Source: Begonia masoniana
Taxonomy: Eukaryota; Streptophyta; Magnoliopsida; Cucurbitales; Begoniaceae
Assembly: GCA_022432975.1 (NCBI GenBank)
Contig: CM039503.1
Span: forward strand, 53,504,466-53,568,465
Reading direction: 5' to 3'
DNA: 64,000 bases
The notes under the pieces are model-generated. The model saw only the letters and a program-made list of their open reading frames with translations. It did no database searches and had not been told where the DNA came from. This document shows, in pieces, positions 1-17,460 of the stretch (its first letter is position 1; each line of letters opens with the position of its first letter). A program made the translations under genes and the position numbers.

Positions 1-1
1 C

Positions 2-157
2 GCCGATATCAACTTTGCTCGTAGAGATGATGATACTGGCAATCTGCCGACCTCCATTCCTGATTTGCCGTCGGGCCAAACGCAAAAGAAAATGGCAGAG
101 AGAATAATAATCAGAGGGAAGGAGGAGCTTCACTCCCTTCTGAGCTTGTGGAAGTGA
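2..157 (+). CDS. C-terminal end of an unrecognised protein (partial)
   Basis: An open frame enters from the left edge and ends at TGA 155-157, giving 51 codons. The visible tail is hydrophilic and ends in MAERIIIRGKEELHSLLSLWK-type sequence with no motif I can assign. The composition (balanced codons, no low complexity) is unlike the AT-rich sequence that follows at once, which fits a real gene end followed by a 3' UTR. It runs towards GCP1, so the two genes converge. I do not recognise the family. A chance open frame is possible at this length. Confidence 0.35.
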   Translation, partial: ADINFARRDDDTGNLPTSIPDLPSGQTQKKMAERIIIRGKEELHSLLSLWK

Positions 158-341
158 GATTATATATTTATATATTAACTTGATTGATTTTAAAATAAGA
201 GAATTCTAATCATAATCATAAAAAACTACACTCTTTTTCTTATTTGTAATATAATTACTTTAAAATCAAGGGGTAAAATCATTTTAACTTTCGAAGTATG
301 AGTTTGGTTTAAAAAAACCCTCAGTATGTTTCTGCTAAAAA

Positions 342-514
342 AAACCTTAAACGATCGAAAACTAACAAAAAAAAAAAATCTCTGGCGGCAGTGTTCACCC
401 TCCGTTCTCAATTTTAGAACGGGCCCCCGTTCTGGTGTAAAATTGAGAACGGATGGTGAATGGAGGAAGGTGAACAACCTCCCGCCATGGATTTTTTTGT
501 TAGTTTTCGATAGT
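342..514. repeat. Short foldback (MITE-like) element, copy 1
   Basis: The outer arms are inverted repeats: CTTAAACGATCGAAAACTAA on the left and its near complement ending in TTAGTTTTCGATAGTTTAAG on the right. A second inverted repeat lies inside, where TTCACCCTCCGTTCTCAATTTTA pairs with TAAAATTGAGAACGGATGGTGAA around a GGGCCCCCG centre. No coding capacity. A second, truncated copy lies at 1380-1469. Confidence 0.6.
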
Positions 515-516
515 TT

Positions 517-1379
<863 letters not shown>

Positions 1380-1383
<4 letters not shown>

Positions 1384-1469
1384 CTGGCGGCGGTGTTCAC
1401 CCTCCGTTCTCAATTTTAGAACAGGCCCCCGTTCTGGTGTAAAATTGAGAACGGATGGTGAATGGAGGA
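1380..1469. repeat. Foldback element copy 2, right arm missing
   Basis: Nearly identical to the core of the element at 342-514, from TCTCTGGCGGC to GGTGAATGGAGGA. The right terminal arm is absent: the sequence changes at GGAGGA directly into a duplicated piece of a GCP1 exon (1468-1530). Confidence 0.6.
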
Positions 1470-1530
1470 GGGCACACGAGCTGCAAGTTAAACTTCCTGA
1501 CAATCCCATCAAGTCGAGCCCTAAGTACTT
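1468..1530 (-). pseudogene. Duplicated fragment of GCP1 exon 11
   Basis: About 60 bases match 2374-2433, the part of GCP1 exon 11 encoding ...RARLDGIVRKFNLQLVCPPP. The copy sits about 140 bp past the GCP1 stop codon, in what should be its 3' UTR. It is joined to foldback copy 2 with overlap at GGAGG, as expected for microhomology joining. It is too short and misplaced to be an exon. Confidence 0.7.
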
Positions 1531-1669
1531 TAATCCATGATACATTCTTCCTTCAGCAGTTCTCTAATAAACCCTCAAAATTTCTTCACAACAGTTTTCT
1601 ATAAGATCCCCATGAAAAATTACAAGCTATTGTGCAAATATTTTCAAGAGAGATCTTCATTTCAAGAGG

Positions 1670-5535
<3,866 letters not shown>

Positions 5536-6493
5536 GCCAGAGTGAACTGTGGAGTGGGGAGGAATCGAAGCAGAACTGAGCGACGACGAAGAGAAAGCTA
5601 TCTAAATGGTCCTGTACAGTACCACCCCATGTCCAGAACAAGAACAGAACCGTCGCCCAAGGTTCCAGACCAGAACCGATTAACAAAAAAAAAAAAAAAA
5701 AACAAATATATATATATATATGCATTTTATTATTGTTTTGGATTTGGTTTTTGGAGTTTGGGTCGGTTTCGGATATGACTGTTTTACGAATTTGGGTCTG
5801 GTTTTTTATCGATTTGGTTTGAATTTTCAACTTACGGTTCGGTTTTCACAGTTTGTGACCCCAAAACCATGGACATCAAGTGCTGAAAATTTAGATTGAA
5901 TCGAGACTGAAATCGCAATTCTGGTTAAAATCGCGATTTCAGTCCATTTTACCCACCCTTATTATGAATTATTAAAATAAGATAATAATTACACTAATTA
6001 ATAAATGATACGTCGATAATTTAAATTACTTCGTAACTTTAAAATATAAATTTAACCATACTCTTAAGAGATCCAAAGATTTAAAATCATATTAAAAATT
6101 ATCACAATATTTAAAAATTAAGAAAAAATATTTCATTAAATTAAAAAAAATGATATACAAGTGTTAGATTTAACGAATAAATTGACTTCATTGTCTAAGT
6201 TAATGACATCTAAAAAAATAGAATTTTTTTTTTGAAAAAAAAAAAAATTAAAATTTAATTTGTAAATTAGTTCAAACATTATAATTTAATGTCACGAACT
6301 AAGTTCGGGCAAGTAAAACCAACGTCTATAAAAACTAAAAAACAATTAAACGAAATTACTGTCGTATTTTTTAATTATGCTGGAGTTTACTTTACTTGTG
6401 AGCCATGTTGTCGGATATTCGCTGCCGCTGCTTTCTTCTCTCCCAGTTTTTTTAACTTTTTCCCGGCGACTATCCGGTGAATACTCAGATCAG
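5536..6493. other. Intergenic region between divergent GCP1 and DUF641 gene
   Basis: Divergent intergenic sequence that should hold both promoters. It has an A run and (TA)n at about 5683-5720 and an AT-rich core at 5960-6290 with A/T homopolymers. The stretch 5640-5870 contains GGTTCGGTTTT and CCAGAACCG motifs of the kind seen in degenerate transposon ends, but no element can be bounded. No convincing gene. Confidence 0.5.
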
Positions 6494-6811
6494 GTACGTG
6501 TTGTATCCTGTTGCTCCATTTTATTTCCTTCGAAATTACAGAGAATTAAAAAGAGCGAAATCCGCTTGTTAAGAATGACGGAATTGATTGATTTTGAAAT
6601 GTAGTTTAGGGTTTTAAGTAGTTTAGATCTTTGAAATCCGACATTTACTCTCCTTTCAAAACCAAACTGATCAAGTGAATTTTCGTTATTTTGCTTTTCA
6701 ATGTTGGATTGTTTTTGTGTTTGGTTGTACTGTGACAAGCTCGGATCTCTGTCTTCTGTCAGTGATACTGGTGTTGTTCTTATAGCAATCTGATTTACAT
6801 ATTTCTTTAGA
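6494..6811 (+). other. Probable intron in the 5' UTR of the DUF641 gene
   Basis: A donor CAG|GTACGTG at 6494 and an acceptor TTTCTTTAG ending at 6811 enclose a T-rich stretch. The ATG at 6819 lies eight bases past the acceptor. A leader intron next to the start codon is common in plant genes. Inferred from splice consensus only. Confidence 0.5.
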
Positions 6812-6818
6812 CAAAGCT

Positions 6819-8088
6819 ATGCTCTTGGGAGGAGTGAAAGATAATCAACTCCGTGACGGCAATGGCCTGAAAGTTCACCCACAACCCATGGAAGAGGCCA
6901 TGAATCAGAAACCAGAAGCTATGGAAGCTCTTGTATCAAAGATTTTTGCTAATATTTCATCTCTTAAAACTGCATATATTCAGCTCCAAGCTGCTCATAC
7001 TCCTTATGAGCCTGAAAAAATTCAAGCTGCAGATAAACTTGTGATTTCTGAGCTAAAGAAGCTATCTGAACTCAAGCACTTTTATAGAGAGAACAACCCA
7101 AAACCAGTTTGTGTTTCCCCGCATGACTCTCGATTAGCTGCAGAGATCCAAGAACAGCAGAGTCTTCTGAAAACCTATGAGGTTATGGTCAAGAAATTTC
7201 AGTCAGAAATTCAGAATAAAGATGCTGAGATTAGTCAATTGCAGCAACAGATTGAGGAGGCAGACCAAAAGCGGGCAAAGTTAGAAAAGAATCTCAAGCT
7301 TAGGGGGTTGTCTATGAAAGAATCAGAATTATCTGCCGATAAAAATGGATCTTTCCCTGTGGACTTAACCCCTGATCTCTTTACTTCAGTCGTAGAAGGT
7401 GCTTTCAAAGCCATTCATGATTTTTGTAAGCCATTAATTAACATGATGAAAGCTGCTGGCTGGGACCTAGATTCTGCTGCTAACTCCATTGAACCAAATG
7501 TCATCTATGCGAAGAGAGCTCACAAGAAATACGCATTTGAATCCCATATATGCCAAAGAATGTTCAGTGGTTTTCAGCAAGAAAATTTCTCTATCAAATC
7601 CGATGATATCGTAGTCACCAAAGAGGGTTTCTTCCATCAATTTCTTGCTTTGAGAGAGGTTGATCCATTAGACACGCTCGGGCCAAAACCCAAATTCTCT
7701 ATTTGGGAAATTCTGCAGGAGCAAGTACCTTAATGTAGTTCATCCAAAGATGGAGGCTTCATTCTTTGGAAATTTGGACCAGAGAAATCATATAATGGAA
7801 GGCGGGCACCCGAGGACACATTTTTACCAGGCTTATTTGAAACTGGCCAAGTCCATTTGGCTTCTACACAGGTTAGCCTTCTCATTCGATCCTAATATTA
7901 AGGTTTTCCAGGTTAAAAAGGGTAGTGAGTTTTCTGAGGTTTATATGGAAAGTGTGGTTAAGAATCCGATTGTAGACGAAAACGGTAAAAAACCGATGGT
8001 CGGGCTTATGGTTATGCCGGGTTTTTGTCTTGGGGTTACCGTCATACAGAGTCGAGTTTATCTCGCAGGTGTGAAAGTTGCTGAATGA
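6819..8088 (+). CDS. DUF641 family protein (GIL1/IRKI-like), interrupted by one frameshift
   Basis: A plant-specific DUF641 protein; relatives act in light-dependent gravitropism and receptor-kinase signalling, but the role of this one is not known. The first frame starts at ATG 6819 and carries the conserved block MEALVSKIFANISSLKTAYIQLQ...PYEPEKIQAADKLVISELKKLSELKHFYREN (about residues 32-95), then a coiled coil (SLLKTYEVMVKKFQSEIQNKDAEI...). It runs into a stop at 7731-7733. From about 7684 the family sequence continues in the frame one base further on, through the KMEASFF and YLKLAKSIWLLHRLAFSF blocks to the stop at 8086-8088. One extra base in GGGCC at about 7681-7685 explains this. Both parts together correspond to about 420 aa, normal for the family, and the second part is well conserved. 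A sequencing error or a very recent mutation is therefore more likely than an old pseudogene. Confidence 0.8.
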
Positions 8089-9087
8089 GACCATGCTTAA
8101 GACCAAAAATCAAACCTCAAATATCCTTTTATGTTGTTCTCTTTTGGTGAGGTGTAATTGTGTGTGCTGTTCTTACAACTTTTACAATTGTTGTACAAGT
8201 CTATCTGGTTCTGGTTGTGTATTGCTGTCTGTATTGTTATATAGTGATAAGTCAACGTCGTTACTTGGCCAAGCCTCTTTTCTCACTTCTGATCTCGATT
8301 AAGATAAAACATCATACCCCAATAGAGATTATCTAAGCTGTGTTCTCCTGAATTGTGTTAGTTTGTGGACATAATATATTCAAGTTGAAGCTCAGGCAAA
8401 GACCCATTATACAGACAGAGTCCTTAAACCCTGCAGGCCGACCTGCCTATAAAAGCCCTGGTCAGAGGTGGGATCAGAATTGAACCAAGCCTTCAAAAAA
8501 TTTGTGCGACCCACGTAGCCTTTGATGGCCCTGAGTTGACATTCTTCACCATTTCATTTTAATCTACTTTTCAAAAAATTACCCACTTAACAGCTTTTAC
8601 TCAGAATCATTATACAAGAAAGGACTTAGAAATCCATCCCATCCCACAAATACATTTTTGTGGAAGTTTATGGTTTTGAGTAAAACTATCAGCATGCAAG
8701 TTCAGATCCATTGCTTCAATGCTGTATGCTATGAAGAAGAACACAGAGATCTTAAGAAGCAGAAATGGAAAGGTGCACGGAAGTCTGAATCTTTAAACAA
8801 GTGAGAAAATGATGTGGTGAACATTGAAACCAACGGTAACACAATACAGCAAAAGGAAAAGGACACCCATTATGGCCACAAAGTTGATCATCTTACAACA
8901 GAAGTGAGCTTTCTACTCAAAATTGACCACTTTTAGTTTATTTCATAGCAAAAAAGAAGTAATAATTTAGAGATGATCCAACCATGACAATAGTTTGACA
9001 ACTTCTCTGCAACAATCTGTAAATCACACCTGCTGCCCCAAAAGTTATCACGTCAAGGCATAATTTGGACTTCCTCTTTGACTCCAT
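8089..9087. other. Convergent intergenic region (3' UTRs)
   Basis: Lies between the stop of the DUF641 gene and the stop of MAP1A, which converge. T-rich sequence to about 8300 fits the 3' UTR of the first gene. I see no other gene, repeat or RNA here. Confidence 0.5.
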
Positions 9088-12000
9088 TTATAATTTTAGC
9101 CACGGAAATACTTTCGGTGATGAAGGTAGCCGAGCAGTGAGCACTTCAACTCCAGTTTCGGTTACCTAAATGTCGCATGTGCATAAAAATTGGCAATCTA
9201 ATACACAAACAAGAATGACGCAAGAGACTGAAAACTCAGAGATGCATCAGAGTGGCATAATCTGTTTAACATAACTGGGAGTGTTTTTCTTTTCTTGTGC
9301 CACCAATGAATATTGCAGTGAATGCATCAGAAGTTTCTTGAAAGGTATAGATAAAGCATAGCAACTATGGTAGAAATTGTTCGGAAACATAATAATAAAT
9401 GATAGGTAGAGTGAATGAGATTTTACCAATAATGTGTGCTCAAACTGAGCACTGCGTTTGCCGTCAACGGTAACAGCAGTCCACCCATCAGGCCACATAC
9501 GATCACGCCAAACCCCTGGGGAGGATGCTTTGATATTTCAATAACGAGGACAAAATAGCCATCATTTGGCGGTTTTAATCTTAAAAATTAGCAAACCAAC
9601 CTGCATTAATCATAGGTTCTATCGTAAAAGTCTGTCCCGCCTTCATAATACCGACTGCCTTATTCCCTGCTTGAAGCAAAGTACAAGGCATTATACATTT
9701 CATGATTATAGTATTTAGAGTTAGATAAAGTATATTTCATCCTCGAACAATGAAAAAAGCAGTCACTATTTTCATGAAATACCAGGATCGAGTTTGGAAG
9801 CCTTGGGAGAGACTTACTTGCATAATGTGGTATGTTAGGCGCACAGTGAAAAAGCTCTCCAATGCCATGGCCACAATATGACTTGACCTATTTGTAAGGG
9901 TGAAAAGGGTGAGATAAATGTAAACTAGTACTGTTCTGTAATGTGATATTGCAGATAACCCAGTAAAGGCAAATCCAAATTCACATTACCACAGAGAAGC
10001 CAGCCATTGAGGCGTGACGATTAATGATCTCCCCAATTTCACGAAATCTGACTCCGGGTTTCACTAGATTTTTTGAATGAACATAATTAGGCTAATTAAA
10101 AGGATCATGAACTAAGATAATCAGCAAAAGATTCATTGCTTTACAAGCAAAGTAAAGAACTGCATGGCAGAGCTGCAGGTTGAGAGATTTTCGAAATTGT
10201 AGAAGTTCTTATACCGTTCGAGCAAAGTAGAGGAAATAGAAATTTACCATCAACTCGAATCATAAACTTAAAAATCTAAGATCATAACAAATCAATATCC
10301 CAATTCATAGTAAAATGAAATGGTAACAGATACCAATAAACAGAAAGGTAAACATAAGGATTGATGAAAATGAATGGATAAGGCCTCATAGAGGTAGCAA
10401 AAAATAGAATCACCAATTGATCTATGCACCATCAGCATACCAATATATTTTTCTTCTTATTATTATTATTTTTTAGACATCAGAACATACCAATAGATAT
10501 TGCTTTGTCCAAACATTCATAAGTACATTGGACCAGCTGCCGAGACTCTTCATCGACATTTCCCACAAAGTATGTCTCGTTGAGATCACCTACATTAAAA
10601 GTCACCAAATTGGAATATAAATAAACAAGTAGGAAATTTTGTCTTTAAAAACTAAATGTCTTTTTACCGTGGAAGCCTTTATAGTACACTGACACATCCA
10701 CATTTACAATATCACCATCCTCTAATTTCCTGAGGCAATTAGAACATTAGATAAGTGAAATTTCTTGGATTAAGATAAGAAATCGAAAGATGCATCCAAA
10801 ATTCAAAAGTGAGAGGCTCAACGGTCATTGCTAGTATAATGAAACATAGCACTCTAGTTACTACATATAGAAACTTAGGTCCTGGTCTTTAAACAAGATA
10901 AAAGAGTTCACGGTACGATCTGGCGAAGAGCTTTTTTATATTGAATGCTGTCAAAAAATGAAAATATGTTGAGTTCATAGAGCTAACTATTATACTTCTC
11001 CAAATTTGGATCCATTCTATAGAATAACCACACCCCAACCAAATAGATAGATAGATATAGAGAGAGAGAGAAAGAGAGAGAGCATGCCACTGTATCACAC
11101 CTGGCATCAGGAATCCCGTGACAGATTACTTCGTTAACGGAACTGCAAAAGATATTTAGAAATTGATGATGAAAAAATAATTAGCAAAAAGGATATGAAA
11201 AATCCCAGTAAGCTGAACGTACGTGCAGCAGGACTTTGGAAAAAAGTGATAATTGAGAGGTGATGGATATCCTCCTACAATAAGATGATCCCAACAAAAT
11301 ATTAGAAACACGAACTTAAGTCTTATAAATAGTTTGCTACGAATAAGTCGTAGGAACCTAACATAGTGCTATGATTCCAAGAATAAGCTTGAAAAATGAT
11401 ACGAGTGACAGATTAATAGATTGAGGAGTTAAATTTAAAAAAAAAACAAAAACAAAAAACAAAAAACAAAAGTGCTACAAGGTATATCAAACAAGCAAAA
11501 CAAAAAAAAGTTTAATTTGCCTTTCTTAACTTGTTATGGGACTTGAAATATATGACTCCAAAACATCTGATATACTTAATCCCCATCAATGACCCAACCT
11601 TCATACCACCTGAACGCAAACTAAGCGATAACATATTTTGGAAATGAGTTATAATCAACCAATCACCCAAAAATCAACAAAAGCTAACAATATAAAGAGC
11701 ATAATATCTGACAAGGTCATAAATTTGCAACACTTCATAAAAGAAGTATCAGTCAAAGGGATATACAAAATGATGAACTTTTTTTTTTGCAATGAAGGAC
11801 AAAAGGGAAATATTCATATCTACTTTAGTAAGTAAACATAATTTCATTATACACACCAGCAGCCACTGTAGCCTCGTGAACAACTCGATCAATTTCATCA
11901 GTTGTTATACCCGGTCGAATCACACGAGCAGCAGCATCCAAAACCTCTCTGGAAATCTGTTAATATCACTACAAAGCTTAAGTTATAATGCATTTATAGG

Positions 12001-15000
12001 GTAAAACAGACTAGTTTCCTCTCCGTTGCATAATAGGCATATCTAACACGTTGACAATTGGGGAAAATTCTAGGGATCCCTCACAGCCATGGATGAGACT
12101 CGCATTGGTTGAATAACTACTTGCTTTACAGACAAATTAGACATTAATGGCAGGAAAAGATGTTTAGACAGGGAGGCATTTGATAATTAATCAAGATGAG
12201 AATCCTGGTGTCAAATATCATAAGTTGAGTGAAATTTCTACTCAAGTCTCTCTATATCCCTTTCCCCCAAACTTCTATTTATAAATGACCACCCCATCAT
12301 TCTAGCTATTTTCCATTTTCTTTTTTTTTTCCCTAATAACAAACTATTATATTATATAATATGATTATCCCAAATTGTTATTGGCCCTCCTTTGTTTCTT
12401 TCTTAAGCAATTTCTCTTTTCTCCTACCATAAGTTAGCCACCAGTGAGGTATATCAGATGTAAAGTTTAATAATTGCAATAAAGCACCAGTATTCTTCTA
12501 AACATCAAGTTCAAAAAAAGACAAACAATAAAAACGACGATAAAAATTCTGGTGAATGACATTCCAACATTACTTGATTTTTTTGTCTATATTCCATCAA
12601 ATGAATTTCCAAGAAGATTTTAATGTTTTCTTAGATAATATATTTGGGACTACCACATCACGTCTCCCCATGGTCCACATTTAGCAATGTCATATAAAAC
12701 ATAAGGAGATTCTAATATCAAAGAAATGATATTTGAAAGTTGATATTTAAAGCCAATAAACTTCATCTTCAAATGACAAAAAGTAAAACGTACTCGACAA
12801 GTCTCTCGCATTCCTTGAATTTGATCTGGAGTTTTGATCTTCAAAATAAAAACAATTAATGAATGAAAGAAGTTACAAAAAACAGAAAAAATATTTACAT
12901 GTATTTGACCTATCATTAAACATTGATCTAAGTGAAGGCTCACCTCAACAACATGCTGCAAATCACTATCTCGTTCAACTATAGGGATTCCCTACAAAGT
13001 AGAAAAGAAAGAGAGTTTATACGATAATAAAAACACAAGGGCAGAGCTAAGGGAAGTTGATAGACAAGATTACATCACCCACAAACAGCACTGCACTAAA
13101 CGTCAATTAACCTTAAAATAGCATACTTTGTATTCTATATAGAGCATAACATGGAAATTAGTTAATATTATTTAATTATCAATATACACATGCATACATG
13201 ACAAACCAGAAATGACAGTGGTAACCCTAAATGAGAATTTCATAGTTAGCTTTAGAGTAGAAATGTAAAATTATCTCGTTACTCACATTTGCTGCCCAGT
13301 CAGGTTGGTCAATGTGAGGAGGAATACTAAGTCTACCAGATATTGGAAATGGCCTTAGAGTCCTGCATAAGAACGTGTAAAAACCGTAATTTCAGTCTAT
13401 CAAATGTACAGATATTATCAAAGGCATTAGTTTGGACTTTTTTTTTTTCATTTTCATAGCAGTCCATTTTGTCCAAACAACAGGATGCTTGTATAGTTTT
13501 ATCATCTACTTCGGAAAAATGGCCACTGTTATGTACTTATTTGAATTCCTCAAAACATGACATTGTTAGGTAAAAATATCACAGCTTAATAGGATAACCT
13601 TATTAGAAGAGCTAGTTACAAGGAATTGGAAAACTCGAGGAAAATCACAAGAAAATGAGAACTGTCATGATTAAAATTACTATTAACAAAAAGCGATGAA
13701 TGAAATCATTCCTAGATCTTACTTTACTGGTGGTTAAGGATCTCATATCATAATGATGATTTGTTACGTGAATACAACAACCAAAATGAAAGCTGAAGAT
13801 ATTTAATGCAAACAGAACTTTCTAATATTATTGCTAGTAAATCAATAATCACCACTTTCATAAAATTCAGAGGTGGTATAAAAACCAAAGAGAAATAGTG
13901 TTCATGCATGACAGGAAATGTATATGCTCTCTAACTTTTGGCCCAACAAAACCCAGCCTAAAAGAGAAGACATAATCAACTCACCGAATAGGAAGAAATT
14001 AAAAATTTATCTATATCAAGTTACTAAACAGAACTTTTAAAAATTTTTGTAAGAGCAAAACTTTTCAAATAGGAACCAAGAATTAACACAAGCACTATGA
14101 CAGGCTCTTGATTAGTACCCTGTCCAATCAAAATAAGGAAGTTTTGGAGTTCGAGCCTGCCCTTTCTTTAAGCAATATAGCCAACCTTCACTAGGTAAGT
14201 TGGAACTTTGTTCACTTGACGTACCAATCACCGCAGATGATAGCTTAGCTTTTAAATGTACTGATTTGTGAGAGCTCCAAGACACCTTGAAACACTCCTG
14301 AGAGCTGTTAGCAGTTTAAAGACATCATTATCAGCTACAAATAATTTGTTAATCTAATAAGGACTGCGTTGTAGTCAATAGATTTAAATAATAAAATACT
14401 AATTCCAGTGGTATGTATATTGCCTGGTATGGCCAATGAGCATACAGATACAATAGAATATAAATATCAATCCTTGCATAGTTGTCCATGCCGCATTGTC
14501 CGAAAATCAACTAAACAGTAAAAATGGATAATGATTTTCAAGCAATAAATGACTAATGATTCAACGTGCATATGAGAATACTTGTCTATGCTTCTCCAGT
14601 CATCGCAAAAAGAAAACTATTTTAGTCACCACTTTTAAATTTGAGCAAAATAAATGCCGATCCCTACTACCATTCCAGTCTCCACCCCTCCCCTCCCATA
14701 CCTTTGTTACTCACCTTGTTTTTTGTTTGCATGAGACAGAAATAACTACCAAATTCATCTAAACTTCTCACGTATATCAGCAATTTTGCAAACCATTTAG
14801 TCAAAATATAATAAGTATTCTGAGAAACAAATGCCTCATGTTTACTTATTAGAGGAAAGTCATCTAAGTTAATTAATGCATTAACTTAAGCATAAAATAT
14901 CAAATCTACAGACAAGCAGATGGAAGAAACCATGATATTATATAATTGGTTCCTCCAACTGATTTCACTTGAAATTTACTCATAAGTCCACTAGGTGGAA

Positions 15001-15550
15001 AAATGATGTAAATATGAGCAAATTTAAACACTGAAACCTTCGATAGAAGTTCCATAGAAAACAATAAACAGGGGGGAAAATTTACAAACCAGAATGCAGA
15101 GCCTTCGCGGGGAAGCTTCAGCTCCACACACTTAGGACACCTAAAATCAAAGTTAACAATGAAACCAATTAACCATTTTGAGAGTTCTGCAAATATAACA
15201 AAAGCAAAGCTTAAGAAAAAAAAAATATTAATTAGACGAGATTCGGCTACACATTCTATAACTGAGATGAATTTTTAGAAAAGATATAGCTTTGTAGACA
15301 CATGATCGCATGTAATCTTTACACGCCGAATGGCATACGCTAGCCCAAAAATACTAAATGATCAGATTCCTATCGAAGATCCACATCAAAATTCTAAACT
15401 TTCTCACCACCATTTGAGCTAAATAACCAAAGTCCAATACAATAGATTGAAAAAAAAATATTGAGGAAAATCTTACTGAAGATTGGCAGGTTTGCCACAT
15501 TTAGCACAACACAAGGAAGATGTCTCAGCCTCACCGGAATCACCGGCCAT
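9088..15550 (-). CDS. MAP1A: Methionine aminopeptidase 1A, cytosolic
   Basis: Removes the initiator methionine from nascent cytosolic proteins. Sixteen exons join in phase: 15477-15550, 15090-15140, 14119-14304, 13287-13362, 12944-12991, 12794-12838, 11857-11956, 11223-11274, 11101-11142, 10668-10729, 10491-10589, 9990-10063, 9818-9887, 9601-9666, 9427-9515, 9088-9165. They total 1212 nt, or 403 aa, close to plant and animal MAP1. The N-terminus has the Cys-rich ribosome-binding zinc finger ([16 protein letters not shown], then CSQECFK). The five metal ligands fall at D236, D247 ([15 protein letters not shown]), H310 (YCGHGIG), E343 (FTIEP) and E374 (QFEHT), with the same spacings as E. coli MetAP. 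No stop or frameshift was found. The introns hold only AT-rich sequence and simple repeats (A/C-rich at 11435-11472, GATA/GA at 11043-11083). Start: the only ATG before the zinc finger. Confidence 0.95.
11043..11083. repeat. GATA/GA microsatellite in a MAP1A intron
   Basis: ATAGATAGATAGATATAGAG followed by (GA)n, 18 bp downstream of exon 9 on the coding strand (exon 9 ends at 11101). Confidence 0.7.
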
Positions 15551-15824
15551 TGGAAAACAAAAAACTTCTCCACGGCACTGCCTCGAATTCCAACTTTAAG
15601 CAAACAAAACGGCAGAGAGAGTCAAGTCAAGAAAACAAAAAGTCTCAAATTTTGACTTTCGATCAATAAAAGCAAAATATTTATATTCAACTCCACCCGA
15701 CCATCTAGTCGGAGCTCAGGCGGAGAGAGAGAGAGAGACAGAAACAAAGATTAGGTTAAGATGGTATTAAAAAGGTTAATATCTACAAACCATATATACC
15801 TTGTTAAAGTAAATTATCAGCAAG

Positions 15825-15897
15825 GCGCCTGTAGCTCAGTGGATAGAGCGTCTGTTTCCTAAGCAGAAAGTCGTAGGTTCGACCCCTACCTGGCGCG
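15825..15897 (+). tRNA. tRNA-Arg (anticodon CCT)
   Basis: A 73-nt cloverleaf: acceptor GCGCCTG/CTGGCGC with one T-T mismatch, D arm GCTCAGTGGATAGAGC, anticodon stem TCTGT/GCAGA with loop TTCCTAA (anticodon CCT at 15858-15860), T arm GTAGGTTCGACCCCTAC, discriminator G. There is no intron. The A box and the B box (GGTTCGACCCC) are intact, a CAA motif lies just upstream (15821) as in many plant tRNA genes, and a T6 run about 15 bp downstream (15912) would stop Pol III. It reads AGG codons in the cytosol. Confidence 0.95.
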
Positions 15898-16984
15898 ATC
15901 CTCCCCTCTTCTTTTTTCCACTTTCAAAGTTCTATTTGCTATATTCGACATGTCGTTTATAGTCAACGACAAGTATCGAAGAATATTCATCAGAAGACTT
16001 GGTTTAACACCAGAAAATAGAACTTCCATTATCGTAGTTAATGAAGCACAATCATAAAACTAAAGATATTTCCTCAAATTCCAAGCCAACAAGGCACTCC
16101 GGTCGCCGGAATCCAAGACTCGCCTTGAATGAAACGACTAACCAAGAATGGCTCAGCCTCCGATGGACTGCGAAGAACATGAAAACCATGCCATCTTACT
16201 CTATTCGTGGTTGAAGCTCCGACTCCGGTGTTCATATATTCCCCGTAATACAACGTTGAAAGAGCAAAATTCCATCCCATTCTCTCCAACCCTTTGGGTC
16301 AATCATTCCATCTAAGTCTGTTTTGATAAACACAGTTCTTGAATACTTCTTCCATGGCCTCCCCAAGTAAGTTTTGAAGGAGTTCTTCAGCAGCCATGAA
16401 GTCAGCTGCTGGCCTAACGCGTGAGTTATGGATTGCAATTCCTGTGTTTTCATTAGGGTTTTCTCTCCCTTGCGCTGTGATCATGTTTGCTTGGTGTTCC
16501 ATCGGCTTCCTCACGAGAATGTCGCAGTTTTGGAGAACGGCCGGAGCGTCGCCGAATATGAAATCGATGGTGCCGTGAATCTCACAGTCTCGGTAGAATT
16601 GGCGAAGCGTGTGTACGAAGAGGGTGTCTTGGTATCCTTTGATTCTGCATCGATAAAATATCGACAAGTCCGAGCTCACCCTCAGTGCTACTGCTTGGTC
16701 CTTATGTGGGCCAGCCGTGTTCTCAAATGTCACGTCCCTAGCCCAAAATCCGTCCCCAGATACGCCTTCAAGGAGATAGTTACGATAAAAACGTTAGACG
16801 ACTATGTATAGTAAGATAAAGAAAACAAAGATTTAACGTAAAAACTATCGTTGTCTAATTAGTTTCACATGCGCCATAAAAATCATCTCCCTGATATGAT
16901 ATTAGTCGTTTAAACCTACACATTTGATTTCCAGATCGGCTCTGAAACATGTCATACTAGCATAGAGAGTGACCTTACTTTCGT

Positions 16985-17460
16985 CTCAACTACACTTGAC
17001 AAATGTTAGATCTAGCAGTCTCTTATTGCGAGTTATGCTGTAATGACATCTTTTTCCAGTAAGATATTGTCCGTTCTGGGGATTGGGCCGTAGCTCAATA
17101 TCCTCCCCTCACGGCTTTGTTTGGCGAGGACTTTCCAGTCGGTCATCCAACCTGGTACTACTCTCGTCGAAACACTTTTAACTTCGGAGTTCTTATGGGA
17201 TCCGTTACCAATTGTGCTCCAAAACGCGTCTTACTATTTTTGGGAGGGTCTCTTTACATATGTTTCATTTCCACATACTTCCCCAAGCGATGTGGGATTG
17301 TGACGACTCTCACATTACGACCTACCCCCTTCACCAGCCTTTTTCCCGCGCGGACGCACCGCCATTCCGGTCCGGATCCAGTATACGGGCCAGTCGTGCA
17401 CATATGGGTCATCACATATGCTCTCGGAGTTTGCCATAATCTCAAGTCATTTTGACTTCA
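16985..17460 (+). repeat. Degenerate dispersed repeat in the intron of the pectinesterase pseudogene
   Basis: Much more GC-rich than its surroundings. It contains AGATATTGTCCGTTCTGG, TATCCTCCCCTCACGGC, AAAACGCGTCTTAC and CAAGCGATGTGGGATTGTGA, which resemble a dispersed plant repeat family with AGATATTGTCC...CCGATGTGGGA landmarks. I could not find its ends. The small open frames on both strands here show no family features. Confidence 0.45.

Noticed and set aside
6377..6604. Short frames upstream of the DUF641 start
   Set aside because: They fall in the leader and probable 5' UTR intron; the conserved family sequence begins only after ATG 6819.
17117..17455. 112-codon frame and several overlapping frames
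   Set aside because: They lie in a repeat-like GC-rich segment inside the pectinesterase intron, on both strands at once, with no motifs.
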